44,451 bases of DNA from Dolichospermum sp. ST_sed8 (GCA_028658405.1 JAKOGY010000011.1:1-44451), one strand, 5' to 3'; shown: positions 1-9,468, numbered from the stretch's first letter. The notes: a model not told the origin generated them from the sequence alone. A program made the numbers and translations.

Positions 1-649
1 ACCGCAGATGACTCCTACATTGGCGGACTCTTCAACAACACAGGCACAGTCCAAGTCAAGAAAGGGACGTTAAGGCTGATTGGGGGAGGGACTAATACTG
101 GTAGTTTCAGTATTGATAATGGAGCAACTTTAAAGCTGTCTTCTGACTACAACTTCAATGCAGGTAATAGTGTTACTGGTGCAGGTAACTTTAACATTGA
201 AAGTGGAATAATCACAGTTAATACCGCTTCTACTTGGTCTAATCCGATTACACTCACGGGAGGAACCCTAACGGGAGCAGGTGCTTTAACAATTTCCAAC
301 CTACTCAACTGGAATAGTGGCACATTAAGCGGTACGGGTAAAAAGACAGTCAGTGGAACATTAAACCTGAGTGGTTCTCAAACTTTAGATGGAACAACAT
401 TAGAAACCACAGGTGCAACTGTTTGGACAGGTAATGGTACGTTATATGCTACCAACGCTGCAACTTGGAATAATACCAGCACTGGCACTATTGACTTACA
501 AGGTGATGCAGATTTTTATCAATACAGTGGCGCTCAACTCACTTTCAATAATGCTGGGACTCTGACCAAATCCAACGGTACAACCGCAGATGACTCCTAC
601 ATTGGCGGACTCTTCAACAACACAGGCACAGTCCAAGTCAAGAAAGGGA
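1..649 (+). repeat. 67-bp exact direct repeat (1-67 and 583-649) inside the adhesin gene
   Basis: Bases 1-67 recur identically at 583-649, an offset of 582 bp (194 codons), so the reading frame is kept. The encoded segment begins TADDSYIGGLFNNTG. The second copy leads into a different continuation, so this is a shared module edge rather than a simple tandem copy, and more copies may lie upstream of the window. Confidence 0.9.
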
Positions 650-3600
650 GATTGAGATTTACCGGCGGTTATACACAGACAGCCGGAACGACTAACATTA
701 GTGGTGGTAGTCTCGCTTTTGATAATAGTCCCCTCAATCTCCAGGGTGGAACTCTTAACGGAACCGGAACTATCACAGGTAATGTTAACAATACTGGTAG
801 TCAAGTTAATCCTGGTAATACCATCGGTACACTCAACATCACTGGTAACTACAGCCAAAGCGGTACGGGAATCCTCAACCTAGAATTAGGTAGTGCAACC
901 AGTTTTGATAAATTCGCCATTACTGGTGCAGCAGATTTAGGGGGAACTCTCAAACTGAATTTAACCAGTGGCTTTACACCTACCATTGGGACTAAATTTG
1001 CAGTTTTAACTTATGGTTCTGCCACATTGAAGAGTTTTAACAACATTCAAGGCATAGATATCAGCAGCAGTCTGGCCTTTGCACCAACTTCTACAGGCAA
1101 TAATTTAACCTTAGAAGTAGTAGACCAAGTTAAGGATTTAGGGGCCATTAATTTCCTCAATCCTCAATCAGTCACAGACTTTGTAGGTGATACAGACCTA
1201 TCTGATTTTTATCGCTTCAATGTCACCACAGCCAGCAATGTCCAGGTTAAACTTACCAATCTAACTACAAATGCAGATGTGTGGTTAGTTGATGGACTAG
1301 GACGCACCATTGCCAAAGGTATTAAAACTGGAACTGCTGATGAACTGTTCAATTGGGCAGTTGATACCGGAACCTATTACGTCAAAGTTTTCCGACCTGC
1401 GGCTGGAAATAACACTAACTACACTTTACAAGTTGCCACCTCAACCGCTATTTGGCCAGTGCAGTTTGGAACATCTGGTCAAGAGCGAAATAGTGGAGTC
1501 AGTAACGACCGTGCTGGCAGTGTTTTTGCAGCAGGCCTTACCACTGGTGCTTTTGCAGGAAATACAAATGCTGGTGACACTGATGGCTATATTAGCAAAT
1601 ACAACCCCGATGGCAGTCAAGCCTGGGTTAAACAGTTCGGTACTTCTGGTACTGATTATGCCATTGGAACTGGTAATGATAACGCTGGCAATGTTTATTC
1701 CACTGGATACACCAATGGAGCTTTTACGGGAGCAACCAATCTCGGTAGTAACGATGGGTTTATCACTAAGTACACTTCTACTGGAACTCTAGCTTGGGTA
1801 AAACAATTTGGTACGGCTGCTGATGATACATCTTTCGGAATTAGTGTTGATAGTAATGGCAACAGCTATATAATTGGTAAAACCTCTGGTGCATTTGCGG
1901 GTAATGTCACCCAAGGAGCTTATGACGCTTATATTGCCAAATACGACACCAATGGCACTCAAACCTGGATCAAACAGTTTGGTACAAACCAAGATGATGA
2001 AACAATAGGCGTTAGCATAGATAGTAACGATAATATCTATGTTTTAGGCTCAACAGTAGGGGCATTTGCCGGAAATACCAATGCTAGTGGCTATGATGTT
2101 TTTGTCAGTAAGTACAACTCCAGTGGAACTCAGGCTTGGGTTAAACAACTCGGTTCATCTGGAAATAATTATGCCAATATAAATGGCATTAGTACCGATA
2201 GTACAGGAAATGTCTTTATTACTGGCTTTACCGATGGTACTTTCAGTGGCAACACCAGTTTAGGTTCTTATGATGGTTTTGTTGCCAAATATAGCACCAC
2301 GGGAACCCTGGCTTGGGTTAAACAATTTGGGACAACCTCCGAAGACTATTCTGCTGCCTCCAAAACTGATAGTGTTGGTAATACTTATGTTACAGGTTGG
2401 ACTAGTGGTCAATTTACAGGAAATACGGCTTTAGGAGGCTATGACGGCTTTTTAGCGAAATATGACACCAGTGGAACGAGACTTTGGGTTAAGCAATTTG
2501 GCACAAACTCAAATGATTATGCTAATGGTTTGAGTATTGATAACCTGGGTAATATTTATATCAGTGGTTGGACTGAAGGCAGTTTCCCTACCTACACCAA
2601 TCAGGGAGTGACGGATAGCTATATAGCCTTATTCGATACTAATGGCAATCAGTTATCTATTCCCGCGATTCCCGCATTAATTACCGTTGCAGCTACTGAT
2701 AGCAATGCTGGAGAAACAGCTACAGGGGTTACTCCTAACCCTGGTACTTTCACCTTAACTCGAACTAGGGATTTAAGTAAAGCGATTACAGTCAACTACA
2801 CCCTTAGCGGTTCTGCTACCAACGGCACTGACTACAGCAACCTAACAGGAACCGTCAGTTTTGCGGCAGGTGTGAGCAGTGCTACTGTCACCGTCACACC
2901 TACAGACGACAACATCTTTGAAGTAACAGAAACCGCTGTCCTCACCCTCACCTCTGGAACTGGCTATATCTTGGGAACTACTAGCAGTGCCACGGTTAAT
3001 ATTACCGACAATGACCCCCAACCTACCATTAGTATTAACGATGTTGCCGTTATTGAAGGTAATAGCGGTACTACTAATGCGACTTTCACTGTCACTCTCT
3101 CTAACACCAGTAGCCAACCTATAACAGTTAACTACGCTACCGCAAACGGCACAGCTACCACTGCTGATTTAGACTATAACGCGGCAAATGCAACCATCAG
3201 CTTTGCTCCTGGAGAAATCAGTAAAACTGTTACCGTTGCCGTTGTTGGTGATACCAAGAGCGAAAACCCCGAAGCCTTTACCGTTAACCTGAGCAATGTA
3301 ACTAACGCAACGATTACCAAAGCTACAGGGGTGGGAACTATTACCAATGATGATCTCCCAATTATTACCGTTGCTGCTACCGATAGCGATGCTGGGGAAA
3401 CAGCTACAGGCATTACTCCCAATCCTGGTGCTTTTACTGTAACTCGTAACGGTGATTTAACCCAAGCCATTACAGTTAACTATACTTTAAGCGGTTCTGC
3501 TACTAACGGCACTGACTATAATAGTCTACCTGGAACTATCAACTTTGCCGCAGGTGCAAGCACAGCCATTGTCACTGTCACACCTACAGATGACAACATC

Positions 3601-5589
3601 TTTGAAGGTACAGAAACCGCTATTTTCACCCTAGCCACAGGTACAGGTTATGCTCTGGATGTCACCAACAGTGTCACAGTTAATATTGCTGATAATGATT
3701 TACCCAGTATTAGCCTAGCTGTATCTCCTGCCAGCGTTATCGAAGATGGACCAACCAATCTGGTTTACACTTTCACCAGAACTGGAACCACAGCTAATGC
3801 CCTCACTGTCAACTATGGTGTTGGGGGAACTGCCATTTTCAACACAGACTATACTCAAACAGGTGCAACCAGCTTAACTGCAACCACTGGAACCATTACC
3901 TTTGCAGCGGGAAGCAGCACTGCAAGTTTAACTGTTGACCCCACAGCAGATACCACCGTTGAACCTGATGAAACCGTGGTCATCAGTCTAGCAACTGCTA
4001 CAGGTTACACTATTAATACAACAACAGCAGTCACAGGAACCATTACCAATGATGACTCCTCTGCACTGCCTGTGATTACGGTTGCTGCTACTGATGCTAG
4101 TGCGGCAGAAACTGCAATAGGTGTTATGCCTAATCCTAGTGTTTTCACTCTGACAAGGTTGGGAGGAAATATCAACCAACCCCTGACAGTCACCTATAGC
4201 CTGACTGGGACAGCTACTAACGGCGCAGACTATACCAGTGTAGCAAATAATGTTATCTTTGCTGCTGGCAGTAACACGGCGACGGTAACATTAACACCTA
4301 TTGATGACACCATTTTTGAAGGAACTGAAACTGCTATCCTTACCTTAGTCAATGGTACTGCATACACCCTTGGTACAACTGCTAATGCAACGGTCAGCAT
4401 TGCGGATAATGACCTGCAACCTACAGCTAACCTTAGTGCGACCCAAACCATTCTTGAAGGTAATACCAATCCTCAAAATGTCACTTATACGGTGACTCTT
4501 TCCAATACTAGCACTAGAGCTGTTACCGTCAACTATGCTACTGCTGATGGTACTGCTAAGGCTGGTCTAGACTATAGCAATACCACAGGCAGTCTGACTT
4601 TCAACCCAGGGGTAAAAACTCAAGTCATCAATATTCCCATTCTCAATGATGCACTCAATGAGGCGAATGAAACCTTGAACCTCAACCTGACTTCTGCTAC
4701 TAATGCTACTCTTGGCACTACCAAAACAGTTGCGACGACTATAACTGATACTCTGAGGGCTGCTATTACAACTATCTTGCCAGATGGTGTGGAAAATCTG
4801 ACTCTCACGGGAACATCTGCTATCAACGGAACTGGTAATGCAGGGGATAACGTTTTCACAGGCAATAGTGGCAATAACACTCTTACAGGTCTTGATGGTA
4901 ATGACACTTATGCTTTCTCAGTGATAGGTGTATTGGGAACGGATACGATTGTAGAAACGGCAACGGGAGGTATTGATACTATTAACTTTACGGGAACGAC
5001 TGCTGCTGTAAATATGAATTTGGCTGTTACGACTTCGCAAACAGTCAATAGTAATCTGAAACTCATTCTCTTTGGTAACAACGTCATTGAAAATGTGACA
5101 GGTAGTGCAGGAAATGACCGTTTAACAGGTAATGCTCTTGATAACTTGCTGGTTGGTGGTGCAGGTAATGATAAACTGCAAGGATTAGCCGGAAATGATC
5201 TTCTTTGGGGAGGATTAGGTAATGATATTCTGACTGGAGGAGTTGGAAATGATCAATATCTATTCCAAAATAATGGAGTATTTAGCACTGGTTTAGGTGT
5301 TGACTATATTCCCCAATTTGATGCCGGACAGGACAAAATTGTTTTAAGTCTTAGCACTTTCAATGCCATTACTAATACTGTTGGACAGGCTTTAAGTGAT
5401 TTTGCAGTTGTCACTGATGATGAATTGGTGAATGTTAGTAATGCGCGAATTGTTTATAGTCAAAGCACTGGCAGTTTATTCTATAACCAGGATGGTAATG
5501 TTCTGGGTGCAGGAACCGTGTTTGAGTTTGCCCAATTAGGGAATCTTGATATTACTTTAAGTGGTAGTGATTTTAGTTTGATTGTCTAG
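1..5589 (+). CDS. Giant secreted multidomain repeat protein, 5' end missing (beta repeats, PPC, SBBP propeller, Calx-beta, RTX)
   Basis: The frame is open from base 1, so the gene starts upstream and at least 1862 residues are visible. Domain order by eye: a Gly/Thr/Asn-rich beta-strand repeat region resembling autotransporter-type adhesins (about 1-375); a pre-peptidase C-terminal (PPC)-like domain (about 377-480); seven SBBP-type blades, each with a WVKQFGT-like strand (about 484-887), enough for a closed seven-bladed propeller; six Calx-beta domains ending in DND/NDD turns (about 893-1585); and hemolysin-type nonapeptide repeats of GGxGND form (about 1700-1757). RTX repeats and no cleavable C-terminal anchor suggest calcium-dependent folding after type I secretion, and an extracellular or adhesive role; that role is inference. 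No transporter genes are in the window. The domain composition is confident; the ligand is unknown. Confidence 0.9.
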   Translation, partial: TADDSYIGGLFNNTGTVQVKKGTLRLIGGGTNTGSFSIDNGATLKLSSDYNFNAGNSVTGAGNFNIESGIITVNTASTWSNPITLTGGTLTGAGALTISNLLNWNSGTLSGTGKKTVSGTLNLSGSQTLDGTTLETTGATVWTGNGTLYATNAATWNNTSTGTIDLQGDADFYQYSGAQLTFNNAGTLTKSNGTTADDSYIGGLFNNTGTVQVKKGRLRFTGGYTQTAGTTNISGGSLAFDNSPLNLQGGTLNGTGTITGNVNNTGSQVNPGNTIGTLNITGNYSQSGTGILNLELGSATSFDKFAITGAADLGGTLKLNLTSGFTPTIGTKFAVLTYGSATLKSFNNIQGIDISSSLAFAPTSTGNNLTLEVVDQVKDLGAINFLNPQSVTDFVGDTDLSDFYRFNVTTASNVQVKLTNLTTNADVWLVDGLGRTIAKGIKTGTADELFNWAVDTGTYYVKVFRPAAGNNTNYTLQVATSTAIWPVQFGTSGQERNSGVSNDRAGSVFAAGLTTGAFAGNTNAGDTDGYISKYNPDGSQAWVKQFGTSGTDYAIGTGNDNAGNVYSTGYTNGAFTGATNLGSNDGFITKYTSTGTLAWVKQFGTAADDTSFGISVDSNGNSYIIGKTSGAFAGNVTQGAYDAYIAKYDTNGTQTWIKQFGTNQDDETIGVSIDSNDNIYVLGSTVGAFAGNTNASGYDVFVSKYNSSGTQAWVKQLGSSGNNYANINGISTDSTGNVFITGFTDGTFSGNTSLGSYDGFVAKYSTTGTLAWVKQFGTTSEDYSAASKTDSVGNTYVTGWTSGQFTGNTALGGYDGFLAKYDTSGTRLWVKQFGTNSNDYANGLSIDNLGNIYISGWTEGSFPTYTNQGVTDSYIALFDTNGNQLSIPAIPALITVAATDSNAGETATGVTPNPGTFTLTRTRDLSKAITVNYTLSGSATNGTDYSNLTGTVSFAAGVSSATVTVTPTDDNIFEVTETAVLTLTSGTGYILGTTSSATVNITDNDPQPTISINDVAVIEGNSGTTNATFTVTLSNTSSQPITVNYATANGTATTADLDYNAANATISFAPGEISKTVTVAVVGDTKSENPEAFTVNLSNVTNATITKATGVGTITNDDLPIITVAATDSDAGETATGITPNPGAFTVTRNGDLTQAITVNYTLSGSATNGTDYNSLPGTINFAAGASTAIVTVTPTDDNIFEGTETAIFTLATGTGYALDVTNSVTVNIADNDLPSISLAVSPASVIEDGPTNLVYTFTRTGTTANALTVNYGVGGTAIFNTDYTQTGATSLTATTGTITFAAGSSTASLTVDPTADTTVEPDETVVISLATATGYTINTTTAVTGTITNDDSSALPVITVAATDASAAETAIGVMPNPSVFTLTRLGGNINQPLTVTYSLTGTATNGADYTSVANNVIFAAGSNTATVTLTPIDDTIFEGTETAILTLVNGTAYTLGTTANATVSIADNDLQPTANLSATQTILEGNTNPQNVTYTVTLSNTSTRAVTVNYATADGTAKAGLDYSNTTGSLTFNPGVKTQVINIPILNDALNEANETLNLNLTSATNATLGTTKTVATTITDTLRAAITTILPDGVENLTLTGTSAINGTGNAGDNVFTGNSGNNTLTGLDGNDTYAFSVIGVLGTDTIVETATGGIDTINFTGTTAAVNMNLAVTTSQTVNSNLKLILFGNNVIENVTGSAGNDRLTGNALDNLLVGGAGNDKLQGLAGNDLLWGGLGNDILTGGVGNDQYLFQNNGVFSTGLGVDYIPQFDAGQDKIVLSLSTFNAITNTVGQALSDFAVVTDDELVNVSNARIVYSQSTGSLFYNQDGNVLGAGTVFEFAQLGNLDITLSGSDFSLIV

Positions 5590-5623
5590 TTTTTCACAAT
5601 ACCGAATTTCTCTACCACAATCT

Positions 5624-5657
5624 GTAGATACCCAATTTCTTCAAGTTGGGTATCTAC
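5624..5657 (+). terminator. Strong hairpin just after the adhesin stop
   Basis: The perfect 12-bp arms GTAGATACCCAA (5624-5635) and TTGGGTATCTAC (5646-5657) begin 34 bp after the stop codon. Three more pairs (one G-T) close the loop to 4 nt. Only a short TTTT follows, a few bases downstream, so it is a plausible but not textbook intrinsic terminator. It could also be a dispersed palindrome. Confidence 0.5.
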
Positions 5658-5743
5658 GGCGGTTTTCAGGTAAATCAACCACGATGTATCCTCAAAACGG
5701 TTGGGACATGGAATGAAAGTAAAATCACGAAAAACCTAGATTT

Positions 5744-5773
5744 GTAGGGGTTTAGCTCATGCTCTACCCCTAC
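5744..5773. repeat. Degenerate copy of the GTAGGGGTTTAG...CCCCTAC palindrome
   Basis: GTAGGGG...CCCCTAC arms flank a diverged centre. Better copies occur at 33340-33368 and 34137-34165, where the core is TTTAGCAATGCTAAA. This is a dispersed intergenic palindrome of the kind common in filamentous cyanobacteria. The rest of the 5658-5884 gap shows no gene. Confidence 0.6.
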
Positions 5774-5884
5774 CCGCTTAAATCAAATAATTAAGCCGTT
5801 TTGAGTATAACGAAGGTTTGAGAGAGCCAATTGTCAAGGGGTGATGTCAAAATACAGCCATTCTCATTTTAAAAATAAAATTAG

Positions 5885-6226
5885 TTATTCTCCCAAACAA
5901 TCTATCACTGCTTCCATATCTAACATTGCCTGATTAAATCTATTTAACATGGCTTCTGCTACTTCAGGTTCAGCATTGAGATTCGATAATTTTTCTCTAA
6001 TCACAGAGTCCACTGCTTCTATCCACAGTGATAAATTGGTGTTTTTAGCTGCTAATAATAACCCCATATTAGTAAGCACAGATAAATGAAAACCTAAATT
6101 ATCCTGTCCACCGTAACCCAGATATCCGTTCCACAGTTCTAGTTTTGCTGGGGTAAATTCTTCATATTGCTCAAAAGTAATTCCACTGGGTTCTAATTGT
6201 GGCTGAGGTAAAGGTGGTTGATTCAT
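5885..6226 (-). CDS. Conserved-looking hypothetical protein, 113 aa
   Basis: Not recognised. I chose the internal ATG at 6226 (MNQPPLPQPQLEP...) over an upstream start because the extra 22 residues look non-coding. A Pro-rich N-terminus is followed by an acidic, mostly helical body with the segments FTPAKLELWNGYLGYGGQDN and a Leu/Ala-rich helix, and no signal peptide or membrane segment. The LELWNGYL phrase recalls segments in Uma2-type proteins, but no nuclease motif is present. The gene stands alone between the adhesin and a toxin-antitoxin cluster. Confidence 0.55.
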   Translation of the reverse strand: MNQPPLPQPQLEPSGITFEQYEEFTPAKLELWNGYLGYGGQDNLGFHLSVLTNMGLLLAAKNTNLSLWIEAVDSVIREKLSNLNAEPEVAEAMLNRFNQAMLDMEAVIDCLGE

Positions 6227-6628
6227 AATATTATACTGTAAATAATTTTGACATTTGTAAAATACGGTCGTTCCAAGCACCAAGGTCATCAATAATTTGA
6301 TTTCGTGCTTGGTGAGTTATTCCAAACTTCTGTAGTGAACTACCTACACTTCCCTTGCGGGTAAGTATAGGCTTCCTACCCAGTTAACAGCTTTTTGCTC
6401 TTCGAGAACAACAAGACTGATGTTAAGGCGATAGGCTGACCCCTTCGAAGGCAAAATCAAGGTTAATCAACAAAAATGATCATGTATCTAGCTTGGTTAT
6501 CGCTATTCTCTCGCCTTGCCGAGATATTCAATTCATAACACAAAATTTGTGAATTGTCTCGATGTTTTCCTTCCTTGCTGTCGCGATTGATGATAAAATG
6601 CAAGGATATTAATCTCAAAAAACGAAAT
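6227..6628. other. 402-bp intergenic region with a structured repeat
   Basis: No convincing gene. The notable content is a stem-loop at 6343-6371: 9-bp arms CCTACACTT/AAGTATAGG with an inner CCC-TTGC-GGG pairing. A conserved-looking tail follows to about 6450, including a small hairpin around GCTCTTCGAGAAC. On the minus strand this resembles the structured 3' end (RE/omega-RNA-like) of IS200/IS605-type elements in cyanobacteria, but no tnpA or tnpB is adjacent. The assignment is tentative. Confidence 0.4.
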
Positions 6629-6835
6629 ATGAGACAAGTAATTATTTATCCTGGTGAAAATGGTTATTGGGTCGCCCAATGTCCCAGTTTACCACCTTGT
6701 ATTAGTCAAGGGGAAACAAAAGAAGAGGCGATCGCTAATATTAAAGAAGCAATTGAACTGTATATTGAGTTACTTCAAGAAGAAGGTCGTGTTATTCCAG
6801 AAGATCAAGTTGAAACGGTAATGCTTGCTGTATGA
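6629..6835 (+). CDS. hicB: HicB-type antitoxin (module 1), 68 aa
   Basis: A single small HicB fold: MRQVIIYPGENGYWVAQCPSLP..., with the typical beta-strand, YWVAQCPSLPPCISQGET turn and EAIANIKEAIELYIELL helix. HicB antitoxins neutralise the HicA RNase and often autoregulate. The ATG at 6629 matches the normal family start; an upstream in-frame extension lacks family character. The stop overlaps the start of a downstream hicA reading frame (ATGA, 6832-6835), the usual coupling, but that hicA is frameshifted, so this antitoxin may have no cognate partner. No separate DNA-binding domain is visible. Confidence 0.85.
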   Translation: MRQVIIYPGENGYWVAQCPSLPPCISQGETKEEAIANIKEAIELYIELLQEEGRVIPEDQVETVMLAV

Positions 6836-7060
6836 GTAAATTACCTCAAGTTTCAGGAAAAGAGTGTATCAAAGCTTTGGGTAAGGCTGGCTTTTATATA
6901 AAACGGCAAAAAGGCAGTCATATTATTCTCTGTCGGGATGAACATGAGTGTAGAAGTGGTAATTCCAAATCATAAAACTCTCGATAAAGGAACACTACGA
7001 GCAATTATTAGACAAGCAGAATTAGATGTTGAGGAATTTATTGATCTGTTAGATAGTTAA
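6832..7060 (+). pseudogene. hicA: Frameshifted hicA toxin gene (module 1)
   Basis: The first frame reads MSKLPQVSGKECIKALGKAG and on to GSHIILCRDEHE, which is the HicA dsRBD-like fold including the catalytic GSH histidine, then runs out of family sequence and stops near 6970. The expected C-terminal half (VEVVIPNHKTLDKG to EEFIDLLDS) continues in the next frame from about 6944 to the TAA at 7058-7060. The total of 229 nt is one more than a multiple of three, which points to a one-base insertion (or two-base loss) near 6940-6955. It is either a natural inactivation or a sequencing error. Confidence 0.8.
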
Positions 7061-7186
7061 GTGTAGTTGTCGCTTTCCTTTTAGTTTACTGTTAATTTAG
7101 CTTGAGATGGTAATCAATTATTAGAATTAACATATATCATTTTTCGGTCTAGTCCGGCAAGCTAAACTATGATGTATTTATTATGT

Positions 7187-7192
7187 TATAAT
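7187..7192 (+). promoter_or_regulatory. TATAAT-like -10 element upstream of hicBA module 2
   Basis: A perfect TATAAT lies 33 bp before the second hicB start. No good -35 hexamer sits at 17 bp spacing, so this is a weak prediction. Confidence 0.3.
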
Positions 7193-7225
7193 TAGTTCAG
7201 ATCAACAACCATAAATGTAAAAGCA

Positions 7226-7429
7226 ATGAAAATCAAAGCTATTATTTATCCTGCTGAAGAAGGTGGTTATTGGGCTGAAGTACCTGCTCTCCCAGGTTGT
7301 ATAACCGAAGGAGATACAATGGAAGAATTGGTTAATAACCTTCAAGATGCCATACAAGGCTGGTTAGAAGTAGCGAATGAAATCCAAAAACCAGATCCTA
7401 TCTCACAAATTATTGAAATCGCAGTATGA
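7226..7429 (+). CDS. hicB: HicB-type antitoxin (module 2), 67 aa
   Basis: MKIKAIIYPAEEGGYWAEVPALPGCITEGDT is an almost canonical HicB partial RNase H-like fold, followed by a MEELVNNLQDAIQGWLEVA helix. It should bind and silence the following HicA. Its ATG is unambiguous and its TGA overlaps the hicA ATG by 4 nt, giving translational coupling. It is diverged from module 1, so the two modules look like independent acquisitions or an old duplication. Confidence 0.88.
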   Translation: MKIKAIIYPAEEGGYWAEVPALPGCITEGDTMEELVNNLQDAIQGWLEVANEIQKPDPISQIIEIAV

Positions 7430-7638
7430 AATCAATCTCAGGGAAAAAATTATGTAAAATTATTGAGAACAAAGGCTGGATTCTCAAAAAGATTACAGGT
7501 AGTCATCATATTTATGAAAAGCCTGATGAGAGTAAAATTATCTCTATTCCTGTACATCGAAATCAAGATTTAAAGCTGGGGACTTTAAAATCAATAATGA
7601 AAATGGCCGAACTATTGGAAGATGATTTAATTGCTTAA
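7426..7638 (+). CDS. hicA: HicA-type mRNA interferase toxin (module 2), 70 aa
   Basis: Full-length HicA: MKSISGKKLCKIIENKGW..., then KKITGSHHIYEKP containing the catalytic G-S-H histidine, then SIPVHRNQDLKLGTLKSIMKMAEL. HicA has a double-stranded-RNA-binding-like fold and cleaves mRNA during translation. It starts inside the hicB stop (7426), the standard order for cyanobacterial hicBA. Unlike module 1, the frame is intact, so this module is predicted to work. Confidence 0.88.
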   Translation: MKSISGKKLCKIIENKGWILKKITGSHHIYEKPDESKIISIPVHRNQDLKLGTLKSIMKMAELLEDDLIA

Positions 7639-7656
7639 TATTACAATTACAAAATA

Positions 7657-9237
7657 TCACTTTTCCGCCACAGTCCACCAAGCCAAACCATAAGATTGAA
7701 TAGCCTTATTCACCTGCTTTCTAAATTGCACTCGAATTTTATAATTACCATTAGTAGAAACTGGGCAAAAAATATGTTCAACACTATCAACTTCACTCAC
7801 AGAATCACAAACAACAACTTCATTATTTTTAACTAAATAAACATCAAGATTATTTAATCCTTTATCTTTAAATGTTTCTCCAATATCATACTCCTGATTA
7901 TTATCTTTATCATCCAACTCTACCAAACGATCCCAAATTAAAGTAATAGCGACAAAACTATTTTTTTTCAACCTCTTTTCTAAAATATATTCTTTAGCAG
8001 AATTAGCATTAACAGTACCATAATCCCAACCAATAGGCGGCACAGGTGCGTTAGATTTCCATTCACCACCATTCAATTGTTGATAACCTCGAAAAGCATT
8101 TAAATGACCCGCTCCCATTTGAGCATCTAGGGGAATTTTAGGATTTTTATAAGCGTCCGTTGCCAACCAATCTTGATTTTGTTTATCAACTAAAGTCCTC
8201 GTCATTCCCAACCGTAAACCATCACCACTATCTTGAATTTTATCTGCGGAATTGAGTAAAATAGATTTCATTACTTGATGACGACGAGCATTAGTAGTCC
8301 AATTTGGTTGTTTAGTTCGCAACTGTCTATCAACAAATTCCTGTAATAAAGCCACAGTCGCTGTAACCTGTGGTGAAGCAAAACTCGTACCAGTGGATTT
8401 ATTTAATTTACCATCAGGATTAAGTAAAGGAATATTAGTACCAGGAGCAACTAAACTAATCGCGCTTCTTTCATTAATATTAAATTCTTTCCCAGCCAAA
8501 CGATTTTCTATACCTTGATTAACACTAGCCAAATTAGAAACGTGAACCTTATTAAAAATTCCCTCTCGTTCCGATGAAAAAGCCACATTAATTGCGTTAA
8601 AATTGTCTGTAGGAATGGGAATCCCGCCTTTGCCTTGATTACCTGCAATAGTATACACAACATCATGAACACGACTAGACCAGTCAATACATAAAGTTAG
8701 TAAAGCATTACCATCTAACATAGCTTCTGGTCGAGGATCACGATCAAGAGGTTCACCAAAACTCAAATTAATAGCCCGGACATCACCACCATTTTGTAAA
8801 GCAATGTGTTGTGCTGATAAACACTCCTCCGGTTGACCGATTTTTTTTGTAGATCCTACAGCCGAAGAATATAGTCGGGCATTTGGGGCCACACCAGGAA
8901 AAGCCTTATCTTGACTCACCATGACACCAGAAACATTATAGGCATGAGGATCAACACCAACATTCGATTTAGCGGGGACATTGCGTGAAAATACCGCAAA
9001 TGGAGATACAGCCCGATTTTTAGAAACAGCCTTATCCCAGCCAAACATCCCCGGACGACCAATTTCCACTTGACCAATAGCAATTTTGCGCCCAGTCAAA
9101 TTATAAGGAGCTTGGTGTAATTTAAGTGCATCAATACCATTAGCACCTAAAAAATTGGCAAGCTTCACCCCAGCAAAGACTGGTAAAGTCAAACAAGAAA
9201 AACCTAAACCCCAAAAAATTAACCAATTTCTATTCAT
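7657..9237 (-). CDS. Secreted subtilisin-like (S8) serine protease with atypical Asp region
   Basis: Residues 1-22 form a signal peptide (MNRNWLIFWGLGFSCLTLPVFA). The subtilase core follows: His98 in HAYNVSGVM (the HGTHVAG site), Asn200 in AGNQG (oxyanion hole) and Ser285 in GTSFASPQV. The first catalytic site, normally V-x-D-T/S-G, reads IAIGQVEIGRPG (about 53-63), so the usual Asp is missing and Glu58 is the nearest acid. A C-terminal beta-rich region (about 400-526) follows the catalytic domain. Family knowledge says S8 proteases need Asp-His-Ser, so activity is uncertain. It is transcribed away from rpe and has no evident partner. Confidence 0.8.
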   Translation of the reverse strand: MNRNWLIFWGLGFSCLTLPVFAGVKLANFLGANGIDALKLHQAPYNLTGRKIAIGQVEIGRPGMFGWDKAVSKNRAVSPFAVFSRNVPAKSNVGVDPHAYNVSGVMVSQDKAFPGVAPNARLYSSAVGSTKKIGQPEECLSAQHIALQNGGDVRAINLSFGEPLDRDPRPEAMLDGNALLTLCIDWSSRVHDVVYTIAGNQGKGGIPIPTDNFNAINVAFSSEREGIFNKVHVSNLASVNQGIENRLAGKEFNINERSAISLVAPGTNIPLLNPDGKLNKSTGTSFASPQVTATVALLQEFVDRQLRTKQPNWTTNARRHQVMKSILLNSADKIQDSGDGLRLGMTRTLVDKQNQDWLATDAYKNPKIPLDAQMGAGHLNAFRGYQQLNGGEWKSNAPVPPIGWDYGTVNANSAKEYILEKRLKKNSFVAITLIWDRLVELDDKDNNQEYDIGETFKDKGLNNLDVYLVKNNEVVVCDSVSEVDSVEHIFCPVSTNGNYKIRVQFRKQVNKAIQSYGLAWWTVAEK

Positions 9238-9468
9238 AGCCGCTTGTTACTCCCTTCCCAAATCAAGATTTATCTTCTTCCTTCCTTCCTTCGTGTCCTT
9301 CGTACCTTCGTGGTTCATTAAATCTATATTCTTCCGGTAGTAAAGGACTAGGGAAGAGATAACAGAGAAAAGTTTTCTTGAAAATTTTAATTTTTGAATT
9401 AATTTTTAACAATTTCCCATATTTTGTTACGATGCTTACAGACGAAGACGCTTAAAAACCCACTAGCC

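Noticed and set aside
496-858. Minus-strand and alternate-frame ORFs within the adhesin gene (several up to 5 kb)
   Set aside because: They are shadows of a low-complexity Thr/Asn/Gly-coding frame; none has a start signal or family look.
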